A stretch of 64,000 nucleotides of DNA from Altererythrobacter ishigakiensis (lineage in GTDB: Bacteria; Pseudomonadota; Alphaproteobacteria; Sphingomonadales; Sphingomonadaceae): positions 2,070,001-2,134,000 of the forward strand of contig NZ_CP015963.1 of the NCBI RefSeq assembly GCF_001663155.1, in the 5' to 3' direction. Numbering within the stretch: position 1 is the stretch's first letter; each line of letters starts with the position of its first letter. Shown in pieces: positions 27,893 to 36,257 of this stretch. Under the pieces are notes generated by a model. It had not been told where the DNA came from. It worked only from the letters and a program-made list of their open reading frames with translations, and ran no database searches. The position numbers and the translations under genes are program-made.

Positions 27893-28143
27893 CTACGCGC
27901 AGCCCCCAAAAATCAGTGAAGTGACGCTAAACGTAAAAAAGGCATGGACCTTCAACACTGCGTTGGTCCCGCCGGGAGACGGCGCGAAGAACGAGATAAG
28001 CAATCCTGCAGTCAAAGCCAAATAGCTGAACAGGAAGGCGCCAACATAGGACTGCTTTGATCACGCCACCACAACAGAGCGAATACTTCGCTAAAGATGA
28101 CTGCGATCGCAGGCGTGACCATTCCCAGCAATTGCGCTTGCAT
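27893..28143 (-). pseudogene. Remnant of a diguanylate cyclase N-terminal membrane domain
   Basis: From ATG 28143 the frame reads MQAQLLGMVTPAIAVIFSEV then FALLWWRDQ; after a one-base shift at the A3 run (28056-28058) another frame continues KQSYVGAFLFSYLALTAGLL and on to SLIFGGCA-stop at 27893. This parallels residues 1 to ~85 of the intact cyclase at 24010-25215 (MQA-L...TP..A..FS..F.LLWW ... YV.AF...YLFSATGFLI ... IWGAC). No GGDEF part is found. It is a decayed paralogue, truncated as well as shifted. The rest of the 27640-28311 gap holds the receptor promoter region and nothing else I recognise. Confidence 0.75.
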
Positions 28144-28311
28144 CGCGAGCCTCTCCCTTGACAGTTACTCGCTGTTAACAAGGGCTCATTAATACTCCGC
28201 GATGCGCGCCTACTTGCTTGCTCGCAGCTGGCGGCTTGCCCTCTTCCGCACCAACCCCTATCTGGCACGGCAAGTCTCTCACTTCAGAAAATCGATTCAA
28301 GGATCCGCCCG

Positions 28312-29985
28312 ATGGCCGCGCAATACGCCTATGTCATGAAAAACATGACCAAGACTTTCCCCGGTGCCCAAAAACCGGTGCTGAGCAATATCAATCTACA
28401 GTTCTATCAAGGCGCGAAGATCGGCATTGTGGGCCCTAACGGCGCGGGCAAGTCCACGCTAATGAAGATCATGGCCGGTATCGACACCGATATTAGCGGC
28501 GAGGCTTGGCCAGGTGAAAACATCACGGTTGGCTATCTGCCGCAGGAGCCAGAGCTCGACACCTCGAAGACTGTGCTTGAAAACGTCAAGGATGGTGCAC
28601 GGCATATCGCCGACAAGGTTGACGAGTATAATGCGATCGCCGCGCAAATGGCTGAGCCTGACGCGGACTTCGAAGCGCTGGGCGAACAGATGGCAGAACT
28701 GCAAACCGAGATCGACGCTGTCGACGGCTGGACGCTCGACAATCAGCTTGAAATCGCGATGGAGGCTTTGCGCTGCCCACCATCAGACAGCCCAGTCGAC
28801 AATCTCTCAGGTGGCGAGAAGCGCCGCGTCGCCCTCACACGCCTTTTGATCCAGAAGCCGTCGATTCTGCTGCTGGATGAGCCGACCAACCACCTGGACG
28901 CAGAATCGGTCGAATGGCTTGAAAACCACTTGAAGGAATATGCAGGTGCCGTGTTGATGATCACTCACGACCGCTACTTCCTTGATAACGTTGTCGGATG
29001 GATCCTCGAGCTCGATCGCGGAACCTACTATCCATACGAAGGCAATTACTCGACTTACCTCGAGAAGAAGGCAAAACGTCTGGAGCAGGAGAGCCGTGAG
29101 GAGAGCGGCCGCCAGAAGGCACTCAGCCGCGAGCTTGAATGGATCCGGCAGTCGCCTTCGGCTCGTCAGACCAAATCGAAAGCTCGTATCCGCAAGTTCG
29201 AACAGCTTCAGGACGCGCAGAATGACCGTAAGCCGGGCAAGGCGCAAATCGTAATCCAGGTGCCAGAGCGCTTGGGCGGCAAGGTTATCGAAGCTAAGAA
29301 CATATCCAAGGCCTATGGCGACAAGCTATTGTTTGAGAACCTCAGCTTTATGCTGCCTCCAGGCGGCATTGTCGGTGTGATCGGCCCAAACGGCGCGGGT
29401 AAGTCCACGCTATTCCGTATGATCACGGGTCAGGAAACACCCGATAGCGGAACAATCGAAATCGGCGACACTGTGCGCCTTGGCTATGTCGACCAGAGCC
29501 GCGACGATCTGGACCCCAAGAACAACGTGTGGGAGGAAATCTCCGACGGGCTCGATTACATGAAGGTCAATGGCCACGACATGTCGACGCGTGCCTATGT
29601 GGGTGCGTTCAACTTCAAGGGCGCTGACCAGCAGAAGAACGTTGGCAAGCTTTCAGGTGGTGAACGCAACCGCGTGCATATGGCGAAGATGCTGAAGCAA
29701 GGCGGCAATGTGCTGCTGCTGGACGAGCCGACCAACGATCTGGACGTCGAAACGCTGGGCGCGCTTGAAGAAGCTATCGAGAACTTCGCCGGCTGCGCCG
29801 TGGTGATCTCGCACGACCGCTTCTTCCTTGACCGTCTGGCAACGCATATCCTTGCATTCGAAGGCAATAGCCACGTCGAATGGTTCGAAGGCAACTTTGA
29901 AGCTTATGAGGAAGACAAGCGTCGCCGCCTTGGCGATGCAGCGGACCGACCGACACGGTTGGCGTATAAGAAGCTGACACGGTGA
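28312..29985 (+). CDS. ettA: Energy-dependent translational throttle protein EttA
   Basis: ABC-F ATPase (557 aa) that binds the ribosomal E site and gates entry into elongation according to ATP/ADP ratio. Two ABC modules: Walker A GPNGAGKST in each half, signatures LSGGEKRRVAL and LSGGERNRVHM, Walker B LLLLDEPTNHLD and VLLLDEPTNDLD. The N-terminus AAQYAYVMKNMTKTFPG and the high conservation are EttA-type. ATG 28312 has AAGGA eight bases upstream. Length equals E. coli EttA. Confidence 0.95.
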   Translation: MAAQYAYVMKNMTKTFPGAQKPVLSNINLQFYQGAKIGIVGPNGAGKSTLMKIMAGIDTDISGEAWPGENITVGYLPQEPELDTSKTVLENVKDGARHIADKVDEYNAIAAQMAEPDADFEALGEQMAELQTEIDAVDGWTLDNQLEIAMEALRCPPSDSPVDNLSGGEKRRVALTRLLIQKPSILLLDEPTNHLDAESVEWLENHLKEYAGAVLMITHDRYFLDNVVGWILELDRGTYYPYEGNYSTYLEKKAKRLEQESREESGRQKALSRELEWIRQSPSARQTKSKARIRKFEQLQDAQNDRKPGKAQIVIQVPERLGGKVIEAKNISKAYGDKLLFENLSFMLPPGGIVGVIGPNGAGKSTLFRMITGQETPDSGTIEIGDTVRLGYVDQSRDDLDPKNNVWEEISDGLDYMKVNGHDMSTRAYVGAFNFKGADQQKNVGKLSGGERNRVHMAKMLKQGGNVLLLDEPTNDLDVETLGALEEAIENFAGCAVVISHDRFFLDRLATHILAFEGNSHVEWFEGNFEAYEEDKRRRLGDAADRPTRLAYKKLTR

Positions 29986-30097
29986 TCGTGAGAGGGCGGG
30001 TTTGACAATCGCCCTCCCGCCACTCGCAAATCTAATCTCAAAATCCCGTCACCTATGGCAACTTGTTATTAAAGGCTGTAGCAAATAAGCCTATAAT

Positions 30098-30405
30098 ATG
30101 GTTCGCTTTTTGTCGCAGTCGCAGCGCTTTTATTTAGTGTGTCTACTCTGGCCCAGAATGAAAGCGATGTCCTCTCCCCGGCTGAGTTCCGGGACCAACT
30201 CGCTGCCTATGTCGAGGCCAAGACATATTGTAGCACGGGGCCGGGAGACGAATGGACTTTCATTGCAGGGTCTGAAGAGACGTCATTTGACTCGCCCGCC
30301 CCCAACCACCACATGTTACAGCAAGGCGCTCGACACGCGGGCGCGTGTACCAGTCGGCGCCACTTCGCAAACCGTGCGTCGCAAACACCAATCCTAAAAG
30401 GATAA
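30098..30405 (+). pseudogene. Unknown exported protein gene, frame-shifted in its signal peptide
   Basis: ATG 30098 opens a frame that soon makes no sense, while an adjacent frame without a start codon encodes an obvious signal peptide and mature start (VAVAALLFSVSTLAQNESDV, then LSPAEFRDQLAAYVEAKTYC). One extra T in the T5 run at 30107-30111 joins them as MVRFFVAVAALLFSVSTLAQ. The mature part continues to a stop at 30405, but its second half (after EETSFDSPA) is low-quality, so a second fault is possible. No family recognised. It sits in the 422-base gap between ettA and the FKBP gene. Confidence 0.5.
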
Positions 30406-30407
30406 TC

Positions 30408-30845
30408 ATGACCACTCCCAACACCGGTGACACCGTAACCATAGACTACGTCCTCAAACGGACCGACGGCCAGGAAGTCGGCAACACCGCACAGGTCGGC
30501 CCGCAGGAGATTCAGCTGGGCAGCGGCCAGATCTTCCCACAGATCGAAGAAGCGCTGACAGAGATGGCAGTTGGAGACGAGCAAACCGTCGCGATCCCGT
30601 GCGACCAGGCATTTGGTCCACGCCGCGATGAAATGATTATGAACATCCCGCGCGGCAATCTGCCGCCGGAGCCGGCTCCTGAACCGGGTATGGCGCTACA
30701 AGCGCAATCGCCCGATGGCCAGCCGCTGACGCTATATATCGTCGATGTTGGCGAAGACACGATCAAGGTAGATGGCAATCACCCGCTAGCGGGTGAAGAC
30801 ATTACATTCAACCTCACGCTTCGCGAAATCAAGCGGGCCGCATAA
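30408..30845 (+). CDS. FKBP-type peptidyl-prolyl isomerase, SlyD-like
   Basis: A 145-residue cytosolic prolyl isomerase/chaperone. It begins GDTVTIDYVLKRTDGQEV and has the FKBP half-motifs with an inserted IF domain (ACDQAFGPRRDE-like segment CDQAFGPRRDEMIM to QPLTLYIVDV) and the hallmark VDGNHPLAGEDITFNL. The C-terminal metal-binding His/Cys tail of E. coli SlyD is absent. ATG 30408 has AAGGA upstream; the longer frame from 30345 lacks support. Confidence 0.9.
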   Translation: MTTPNTGDTVTIDYVLKRTDGQEVGNTAQVGPQEIQLGSGQIFPQIEEALTEMAVGDEQTVAIPCDQAFGPRRDEMIMNIPRGNLPPEPAPEPGMALQAQSPDGQPLTLYIVDVGEDTIKVDGNHPLAGEDITFNLTLREIKRAA

Positions 30846-30852
30846 CCAACGC

Positions 30853-30900
30853 CGGGCGGGTGGCCACGGTTTGTCGCGAAAGTCAAAAATCACCCGCCCG
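30853..30900. repeat. Long-range inverted repeat after the FKBP gene
   Basis: Arms CGGGCGGGTG (30853-30862) and CACCCGCCCG (30891-30900) are perfect 10-bp complements around a 28-base interior. It lies between two convergent genes, directly against the stop of the small membrane-protein gene. No T tract follows, so it may be an RNA-stabilising 3' end structure rather than an intrinsic terminator. Confidence 0.45.
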
Positions 30901-31149
30901 TCAGCTTGGCCGAGAACCGTCCTTCTTAAGCCTCAATCCGATGGTATTCTTCCAGAAATCGGGGTGGTCGACCACGAATTCGCTGATGAAGGCAAAGGGT
31001 ATCGCCACCGCAATCACGATCCACAGCACCGACCATGTAATCGGTTCACCAGTGGATAGCCACACGGCCAGCAAGTCCTCGCTGACACCCATGAGAATCC
31101 CGATGACCAAGAACTCAAGTGTACGTCTGGTCCGCTCACTAACTCTCAT
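30901..31149 (-). CDS. Small membrane protein of unknown function
   Basis: An 82-residue protein with two predicted TMs (LEFLVIGILMGVSEDLLAVW and SVLWIVIAVAIPFAFISEFV), a basic N-terminus and a charged C-tail with FWKNTIGLRLKKDG. The first helix contains an acidic pair (SED), unusual in a simple anchor. No family recognised. It lies 35 bases downstream of the PNPOx-like gene on the same strand, probably cotranscribed. Confidence 0.65.
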   Translation of the reverse strand: MRVSERTRRTLEFLVIGILMGVSEDLLAVWLSTGEPITWSVLWIVIAVAIPFAFISEFVVDHPDFWKNTIGLRLKKDGSRPS

Positions 31150-31184
31150 CGTCGATCTCCTTCACTCATCAGGCAGACAACCAA

Positions 31185-31766
31185 TCAGGGTGCAACCCAG
31201 CGGCCTTCCCATTCGCCACCGTCTCGCGAAAACTGTGCGCGTATGTGGCCCGAATTGGCAAGATAGAACCAGTCAAGCTCATGCAGATCAATTAGCAGGA
31301 CGGCAAAGTTCTCGCGCGCGGGCATGATCTGCTCGTCCGTCGGTTGGATGCCCTCCGCCCAATCAGGCAGGCCAGACGTTGGCAAGTTCGAATGCGCGCC
31401 CGGCCCATCACCTAAATAGCAACGCTTGGCGAAGTTGGTGCTTTCTGCCCATGCCTGCTCTACCAGCGGCGTATCAGTCTCGATCCGACCGGTTCCACGC
31501 ACACGGATTTGAACCTTGGCCGCCTTGTCATAGAACAGCGCGCCGACAGGAGCCCCGTCTCCGATCACATCACATTTTGGCGAACGTGCATCGGTGTGCA
31601 GCCGAAGCCTCCACGTGTCAGCGACGAAATGGCGCAGCACCATAACTCGCGCGTCGGCATCAGCGGTGGCAATCACCGGTGTGTGCATGGGCGACTTGCG
31701 GTCACTTGCTGCCCGCGCCAACCGGGCGGAGATATCTCGATGTATGTCTTCGAAGGTGTCAAACAT
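31185..31766 (-). CDS. Pyridoxamine 5'-phosphate oxidase-like flavoprotein
   Basis: A 193-residue split-barrel FMN-binding protein: MFDTFEDIHRDISARLARA, then PVIATADADARVMVLRHF, WRLRLHTDARSPK, and the terminal WYRLANSGHIRAQF-like segment (FYLANSGHIRAQFS). It resembles PNPOx-family proteins but lacks the C-terminal R-L-x-P region of true PdxH, so a flavin-dependent reductase or unknown role is more likely than vitamin B6 salvage. ATG 31766 was chosen; a TTG at 31811 is possible. Confidence 0.75.
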   Translation of the reverse strand: MFDTFEDIHRDISARLARAASDRKSPMHTPVIATADADARVMVLRHFVADTWRLRLHTDARSPKCDVIGDGAPVGALFYDKAAKVQIRVRGTGRIETDTPLVEQAWAESTNFAKRCYLGDGPGAHSNLPTSGLPDWAEGIQPTDEQIMPARENFAVLLIDLHELDWFYLANSGHIRAQFSRDGGEWEGRWVAP

Positions 31767-31949
31767 GATCGGCGCTGTCACCCGCCCAATTTTCCGAGTC
31801 AATGCAAACAAGTGTTATTCAGTAAAATGGGCGTCAACATGAACGTAGGCCTTACTAAGCGGTTAAGTTTGCGGTCAGCGAAGCCCCTGTATCGAGTCGA
31901 AACGGAACAGGGGCCGCAGGTGGTGGAGCGGCATTATTAGGAGCCCGAA

Positions 31950-33059
31950 ATGACCATCACTGATCTGTTTAAAGGAAGCGCTCTCGCAGCTATCGCGGCC
32001 AGTCTCTCCTTCGTTGCAGTGCCCGAAACCGCCGCAGCCTCTTCGAGCGTTTCCGCTGCTGAGATGCAGCAAGCGCGCGACCGTGGTGATCGCCGCCAAG
32101 CGCGGCAGGAGAGGCGAAGTCAGCGGAGCGAAAGGCGCGGTGAACGCCGCGCTGAACAGCGCCAGGCACGTCCGGAACGGACACGTATGATTGATCAGCG
32201 CGACTTGCGTCAGACGCAGCGTTCGATCCGCGAGAGGAGAGTTGAATCTCCTCGCTCGGAGCCTCGCCAAGAGCGGCGCGTAGAACGCAGACAGGAGCGC
32301 CGCGTTGAAAGCTCACCTATGCGCCAAACCCGTCAAGATATCCGTCAAGCTGGTCGCGAAGATCGCCGCCAGGAACGTCGCGCGGAACGTAGCAACATGC
32401 GTCAAAACGGAGAATACAACCGCGGGGAACGGCGTGAGCAACGTTTAGTGCGTGAGCGTAATGGCAGCTACGCAAACCGTGATCGCAATCGCAGCTACCG
32501 TGACGAGCGACGCGTCAATCGCCAAGAGGCCTATCGTGACGGTCGCAGAGATGGTCGCCGTATAGAGCGCAATCGCGACCGCTACGAGGATCGCAACATT
32601 CGCCGCAATGCCTATCGTGACGGTCGCAGAGATGGATACCGTGACGGCCGGCGCGGCGCGTATCGCGACGGCTATCGTGATGGCCGTCGCTACACCTATC
32701 GGGACCGGCGATATTATGGGCGCGGTCACTACGGCAAAGATTATCGCCGGTGGGATCGTAAGCGGTGGCGAAATCACCACCGGTACAACTGGCGCCATTA
32801 TCGCCATTCGCACCGGAATATCTTCCGCTTGGGTGCCTACTACGCGCCGTACCGCCATCATCATTACAGCCGGATCAGCATCGGGTTCTATCTAGATCAC
32901 CTGTTCTTCGGTGCGCGTTACTGGATCAATGACCCGTGGAACTATCGCCTGCCGGACGTTTATGGACCTTATCGGTGGGTACGTTACTACGACGATGTCC
33001 TGCTGGTCGATATCTACACTGGCGAAGTTGTCGATGTGATCTACGACTTCTTCTGGTAA
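31950..33059 (+). CDS. Arginine-rich exported protein with RcnB-like C-terminus
   Basis: A 369-residue protein with signal peptide (LFKGSALAAIAASLSFVAVP, cleavage near AAA-SS), then about 230 residues extremely rich in Arg with Gln, Glu, Asp, Asn and Tyr, and a C-terminal ~90-residue domain rich in aromatic and His residues (YRHHHYSRISIGFYL ... DDVLLVDIYTGEVVDVIYDFFW) that matches the RcnB family. RcnB proteins are periplasmic and linked to Ni/Co homeostasis in E. coli. The middle region is surely disordered, with YRDGRRDG-type repeats. AGGAG lies six bases before ATG 31950. A terminator follows. Confidence 0.82.
   Translation: MTITDLFKGSALAAIAASLSFVAVPETAAASSSVSAAEMQQARDRGDRRQARQERRSQRSERRGERRAEQRQARPERTRMIDQRDLRQTQRSIRERRVESPRSEPRQERRVERRQERRVESSPMRQTRQDIRQAGREDRRQERRAERSNMRQNGEYNRGERREQRLVRERNGSYANRDRNRSYRDERRVNRQEAYRDGRRDGRRIERNRDRYEDRNIRRNAYRDGRRDGYRDGRRGAYRDGYRDGRRYTYRDRRYYGRGHYGKDYRRWDRKRWRNHHRYNWRHYRHSHRNIFRLGAYYAPYRHHHYSRISIGFYLDHLFFGARYWINDPWNYRLPDVYGPYRWVRYYDDVLLVDIYTGEVVDVIYDFFW
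32529..32635 (+). repeat. 26-bp exact direct repeat inside the Arg-rich gene
   Basis: The same 26 bases, encoding AYRDGRRDG, occur at 32529-32554 and 32610-32635, 81 bases (27 codons) apart and so in frame. Weaker copies of the same unit follow to about 32700. It shows recent growth of the repeat tract by in-frame duplication. Confidence 0.85.
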
Positions 33060-33100
33060 ACAGCCTCCCCTCGCTCCGTGATTATATCCGGAGCAAACAG

Positions 33101-33140
33101 AACCCCCGCCAGTTCGATTGATTGGCGGGGGTTCTTTATT
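33101..33140. terminator. Bidirectional rho-independent terminator
   Basis: Perfect 11-bp stem AACCCCCGCCA/TGGCGGGGGTT (33101-33111 with 33123-33133) with an 11-base loop and T-rich flanks on both strands. It separates the convergent RcnB-like and cytochrome b561 genes. Confidence 0.85.
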
Positions 33141-33158
33141 CGCAGCGAGTTTTTGTGC

Positions 33159-33716
33159 TCAGCCCTTTGGGTTGCCGAAAGGCAGCATACGAAAAAGATT
33201 ACCGTCCCTGTCGAGCAGCGTATGCTTAAGCGTTCCAAGTACGTGAACGACCAGCAGCATGAGCAGGAACGCACCTGCCTGTCCGTGCTGCTCGAATGCC
33301 GCCTTCGCCGCTTCCGGGTTTACTTCCATTGGCAGCGGCGGGACCGAGAACAGTCCAAACACGCTGATGGGCGCGCCATATTGCGACATGGCAGACCATG
33401 CGCCGAATGGCATTACCAGCAAAAGGATGAAAAACAGCGTATGGACGATCCGCGCCAGCCAACGCTCCCAAGTGGCCAAATGGCTTGCGAGAGGTGCTTT
33501 ACCCCCGGTGAAGTGGACGATGAGTAATGCCACCGCAAGAAACCACAGCGTGACGCCAATGGAAAAGTGATTGGACATGATCGCCCTTGCCGCTTCTTCG
33601 CTTTCGGTGGCCTTTGCGGTTCTGCGGATCAGCCAATTGGCGATAACGCCAGCAGCTATAAACCAGTGCAATGCCATCGCAATGCCAGAATACTTTGTGC
33701 GAGTCCCGTCAGCCAT
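33159..33716 (-). CDS. Cytochrome b561-type membrane protein
   Basis: A 185-residue, four-helix di-haem b cytochrome of the bacterial b561 family, passing electrons across the inner membrane (superoxide:ubiquinone oxidoreductase in the characterised E. coli member). Candidate axial histidines lie in MALHWFIAAG, MSNHFSIGV, VHFTGG-region and VVHVLGTLKHTLLDRDGNLFRM; the last motif (LKHxxxDRDG) is diagnostic. ATG 33716 is preferred; the frame runs on to 34055 but that part overlaps the divergent hydroxylase gene. Confidence 0.9.
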   Translation of the reverse strand: MADGTRTKYSGIAMALHWFIAAGVIANWLIRRTAKATESEEAARAIMSNHFSIGVTLWFLAVALLIVHFTGGKAPLASHLATWERWLARIVHTLFFILLLVMPFGAWSAMSQYGAPISVFGLFSVPPLPMEVNPEAAKAAFEQHGQAGAFLLMLLVVHVLGTLKHTLLDRDGNLFRMLPFGNPKG

Positions 33717-33848
33717 ATCGTCGCTCTCCCCAAGCTCTTGATCAATCACCGATACCAGATCGCGCATCTTCAACCAAACCGCACAATTCACAGGGCCCAA
33801 CCAGATGTGTCCGCTTGCCTCGCCAGTATGCTTTGCTAACACCGGTTC

Positions 33849-34517
33849 ATGGCAAAAGCGGACGTCATCCCGGACAAAGACGCACTCAAGCGCGTCGGTA
33901 ATCAGGTACGCTGGCGGATCGAGAATGATCCGCGGGCTTACAAGATCGAAACGGATAAGGCAGAGATCTTTGCGTTTGGCGACTTTCTGAGCGGCGCCGA
34001 ATGCGAACGACTGTGCCTGATGATTGACCTGACTGCGAAGCCAAGCACTTTGCATGAAGAGGACTATTCAAGCGGTTTTCGGACTTCCTACTCAGGCGAT
34101 CTGGATCCTTATGACCCCTTCGTCATGGGCATTTCGCGGCGGATTGATGACCTGCTTGGCATGAATCCCGTCTGCGGCGAAGCCATCCAAGGCCAGCGCT
34201 ATCTGCCGGGTCAGGAATTCAAACCCCACAATGATTGGTTTTACACGACGGAGAAGTATTGGGAGCTAGAGCGCAAGCGCGGCGGGCAGCGGTGCTGGAC
34301 GGCAATGGCTTTCTTGAACCAGGTCGAAGAAGGCGGCGACACGCATTTCACTGAAGTAGGCGTCAAGATTGAGCCGAAACCTGGTGTGCTGCTAGTGTGG
34401 AACAACGCAAAACCCGATGGCACACCCAATGTGGACACCATGCATGCAGGTACGCCCGTGGTGAAAGGGAGCAAATACGTTATCACCAAGTGGTATCGTA
34501 CTCGGAAATGGACGTGA
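33849..34517 (+). CDS. 2-oxoglutarate/Fe(II) oxygenase, prolyl 4-hydroxylase-like
   Basis: A 222-residue P4H-alpha-type dioxygenase. The iron triad is H127 and D129 (FKPHNDWF) with H199 (DTMHAGTPV), and K209 (KGSKYVITKW) binds 2-oxoglutarate. The preceding GQRYLPGQEFKPH and the strand EGGDTHFTEVGVKIEPKPG are typical. The substrate is unknown; bacterial relatives hydroxylate proline in proteins such as EF-Tu. It converges on lysS, with stops four bases apart. Confidence 0.9.
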   Translation: MAKADVIPDKDALKRVGNQVRWRIENDPRAYKIETDKAEIFAFGDFLSGAECERLCLMIDLTAKPSTLHEEDYSSGFRTSYSGDLDPYDPFVMGISRRIDDLLGMNPVCGEAIQGQRYLPGQEFKPHNDWFYTTEKYWELERKRGGQRCWTAMAFLNQVEEGGDTHFTEVGVKIEPKPGVLLVWNNAKPDGTPNVDTMHAGTPVVKGSKYVITKWYRTRKWT

Positions 34518-34521
34518 TCGT

Positions 34522-36150
34522 TCAGGCTTTCGCGAGTGCCTCTGCGATCAGCTTGCGAGAATTCGCAACTCCATAGAGCGCGATAAAGCTCCCCATTCGC
34601 GGGCCTTGCTCCGAACCCAAGAGCGTTTCGTAAAGCGCCCGGAACCAATCACGCAGGTTTTCGAAGCCGAAATCTTCCTGTTTGCCGATTTCATAGACCA
34701 TGGTCTGCAAATCTTCGGCAGGCGTTTCTTCCGATGCATTGGCGAGCCCCGCGTCAAGCGCTTTGAGCGCGTCCACTTCGCCGCCAACGGGTGCGCGCTT
34801 ATTTAGCGTCGGCACAATGTAGTCACGGGTGTAGTTGATCGCGTTATCGATGAGCACCGCCAGCTCTGGGCGTATCTCGACATCGCCAAGATAAGTGCGC
34901 AGATAGTCGGTCAGCGCCTCTGGTGTGGCCTCTGCGCCCAGAACGCTGGCCAGGTTCAACAGCAAGCCGTAGCTAACGGGCAATGTCTCCCCCGCGCCGG
35001 GCGCTTCTTCCGCTTCATAGCCGCCGTTCGCGCGCAGCAAATGCCAAACCGGATTGCCCAACTGTTTGTCGAGGTCCTGTGTCGGAATGCGTTCACGGAA
35101 CTGCCAGTAGTCATCTACTGCGCGCGGAATCACGCCCACATGCAGCTGCTTCGCGCTCTTGGGGTTGTTGAAGATGTAAAAGCCAAGGCTTTCTTCGCTG
35201 CCATACGTCAGCCATTCCTCGATCGTCAGGCCATTGCCCTTGGACTTCGAGATCTTCTCACCCTTTTCATCAAGGAACATCTCGTAAATCAGACCTTCGG
35301 GCTTACGGCCGCCCAGCACTTTCACAATCTTCCCCGATTGCACACCGCTATCGGTCAGGTCCTTGCCGTACATCTCATAATCGACATCAAGGGCGTACCA
35401 ACGCATCGCCCAGTCGACTTTCCATTGCAGCTTGGACATGCCGCCAAGTGCAGACTGCTCAACAACACTGCCATCTTCGTCAGTGAAGCGGATCATCCCT
35501 GCTTCCGCGTCTAAGACCTCGACCGGCACCTGCAGCACCTTGCCCGTGTTAGGAGAGATCGGCAGGACAGGCGAATAGGTCTGGCGCCGCTCTTCGCGCA
35601 AAGTCGGTAGCATGATGTCGAGAATGTCTTGGTTTTTGCGCAGCACCTGGCGCAGCGCAGCATCGAAGCGACCGGAATTGTACATGTCGTTCGCGGCAAC
35701 AAATTCATAGTCGAAGCCGAACCGGTCAAGAAATTCGCGCAGTTTGGTGTTGTTATGATGTGCGAAGCTTTCGTGCCCTTTCTCGAATGGATCGGGAATA
35801 CGGGAAAGCGGCTTGTGCAGATTCTCTTCCAGCACATGCGCATTCGGAATGTTGTCCGGCACTTTGCGCAGGCCGTCCATATCATCGCTGAACGCCACAA
35901 GGCGCGTCTTGCCGTCTTCGGGCTTCGCGCCGATCATCGCTTCGAATGCGCGCCGAACCAGCGTGGTCCGCAATACCTCCTGGAAGGTACCGATATGCGG
36001 CAGACCTGATGGACCATAACCGGTTTCGAACAGGATCGGTGAGCCGTCCGGCTTTGCGCCATCTGGATAGCGTTTGAGCAAGCGCTGCGCCTCTTGAAAA
36101 GGCCATGCCTTGTTCACCCGTGCAGCTTCCATAAGATCGTTCATGCTCAT
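34522..36150 (-). CDS. lysS: Lysyl-tRNA synthetase, class I
   Basis: Archaeal-type class I LysRS (542 aa), the form found in many alphaproteobacteria instead of the class II enzyme. Signatures are HIGTF (HIGH-equivalent) in YGPSGLPHIGTFQEVLRT and KISKSKGNG (KMSKS). A C-terminal helical anticodon domain completes the protein. The start at ATG 36150 has AGAGG eight bases upstream; ATG 36144 is six bases inside. The frame continues to 36213 without support. Confidence 0.95.
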   Translation of the reverse strand: MSMNDLMEAARVNKAWPFQEAQRLLKRYPDGAKPDGSPILFETGYGPSGLPHIGTFQEVLRTTLVRRAFEAMIGAKPEDGKTRLVAFSDDMDGLRKVPDNIPNAHVLEENLHKPLSRIPDPFEKGHESFAHHNNTKLREFLDRFGFDYEFVAANDMYNSGRFDAALRQVLRKNQDILDIMLPTLREERRQTYSPVLPISPNTGKVLQVPVEVLDAEAGMIRFTDEDGSVVEQSALGGMSKLQWKVDWAMRWYALDVDYEMYGKDLTDSGVQSGKIVKVLGGRKPEGLIYEMFLDEKGEKISKSKGNGLTIEEWLTYGSEESLGFYIFNNPKSAKQLHVGVIPRAVDDYWQFRERIPTQDLDKQLGNPVWHLLRANGGYEAEEAPGAGETLPVSYGLLLNLASVLGAEATPEALTDYLRTYLGDVEIRPELAVLIDNAINYTRDYIVPTLNKRAPVGGEVDALKALDAGLANASEETPAEDLQTMVYEIGKQEDFGFENLRDWFRALYETLLGSEQGPRMGSFIALYGVANSRKLIAEALAKA

Positions 36151-36257
36151 GGGACAAGCCTCTTGCCCATCGGCCGCCGTGTTGCAAGCAAGATGTTGAG
36201 AGTGCGAAGACACGACTTGGCAAACTCCACCATTCTCGCTTCCAATCGGCTTGCGCT

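Noticed and set aside
29992..30016. GAGGGCG/CGCCCTC hairpin after ettA as a terminator
   Set aside because: The stem is only 7 bp with an 11-base loop and no T tract follows on either strand.
32500..32720. Repeat array considered as CRISPR
   Set aside because: The repeats are in-frame, degenerate and contiguous within a coding region, with no constant spacers or cas genes.
32445..32864. Minus-strand frame rich in Ala, Val, Ile and Thr opposite the Arg-rich gene
   Set aside because: Its hydrophobic repeats are the complement of Arg/Asp/Tyr repeat codons; not a membrane protein gene.
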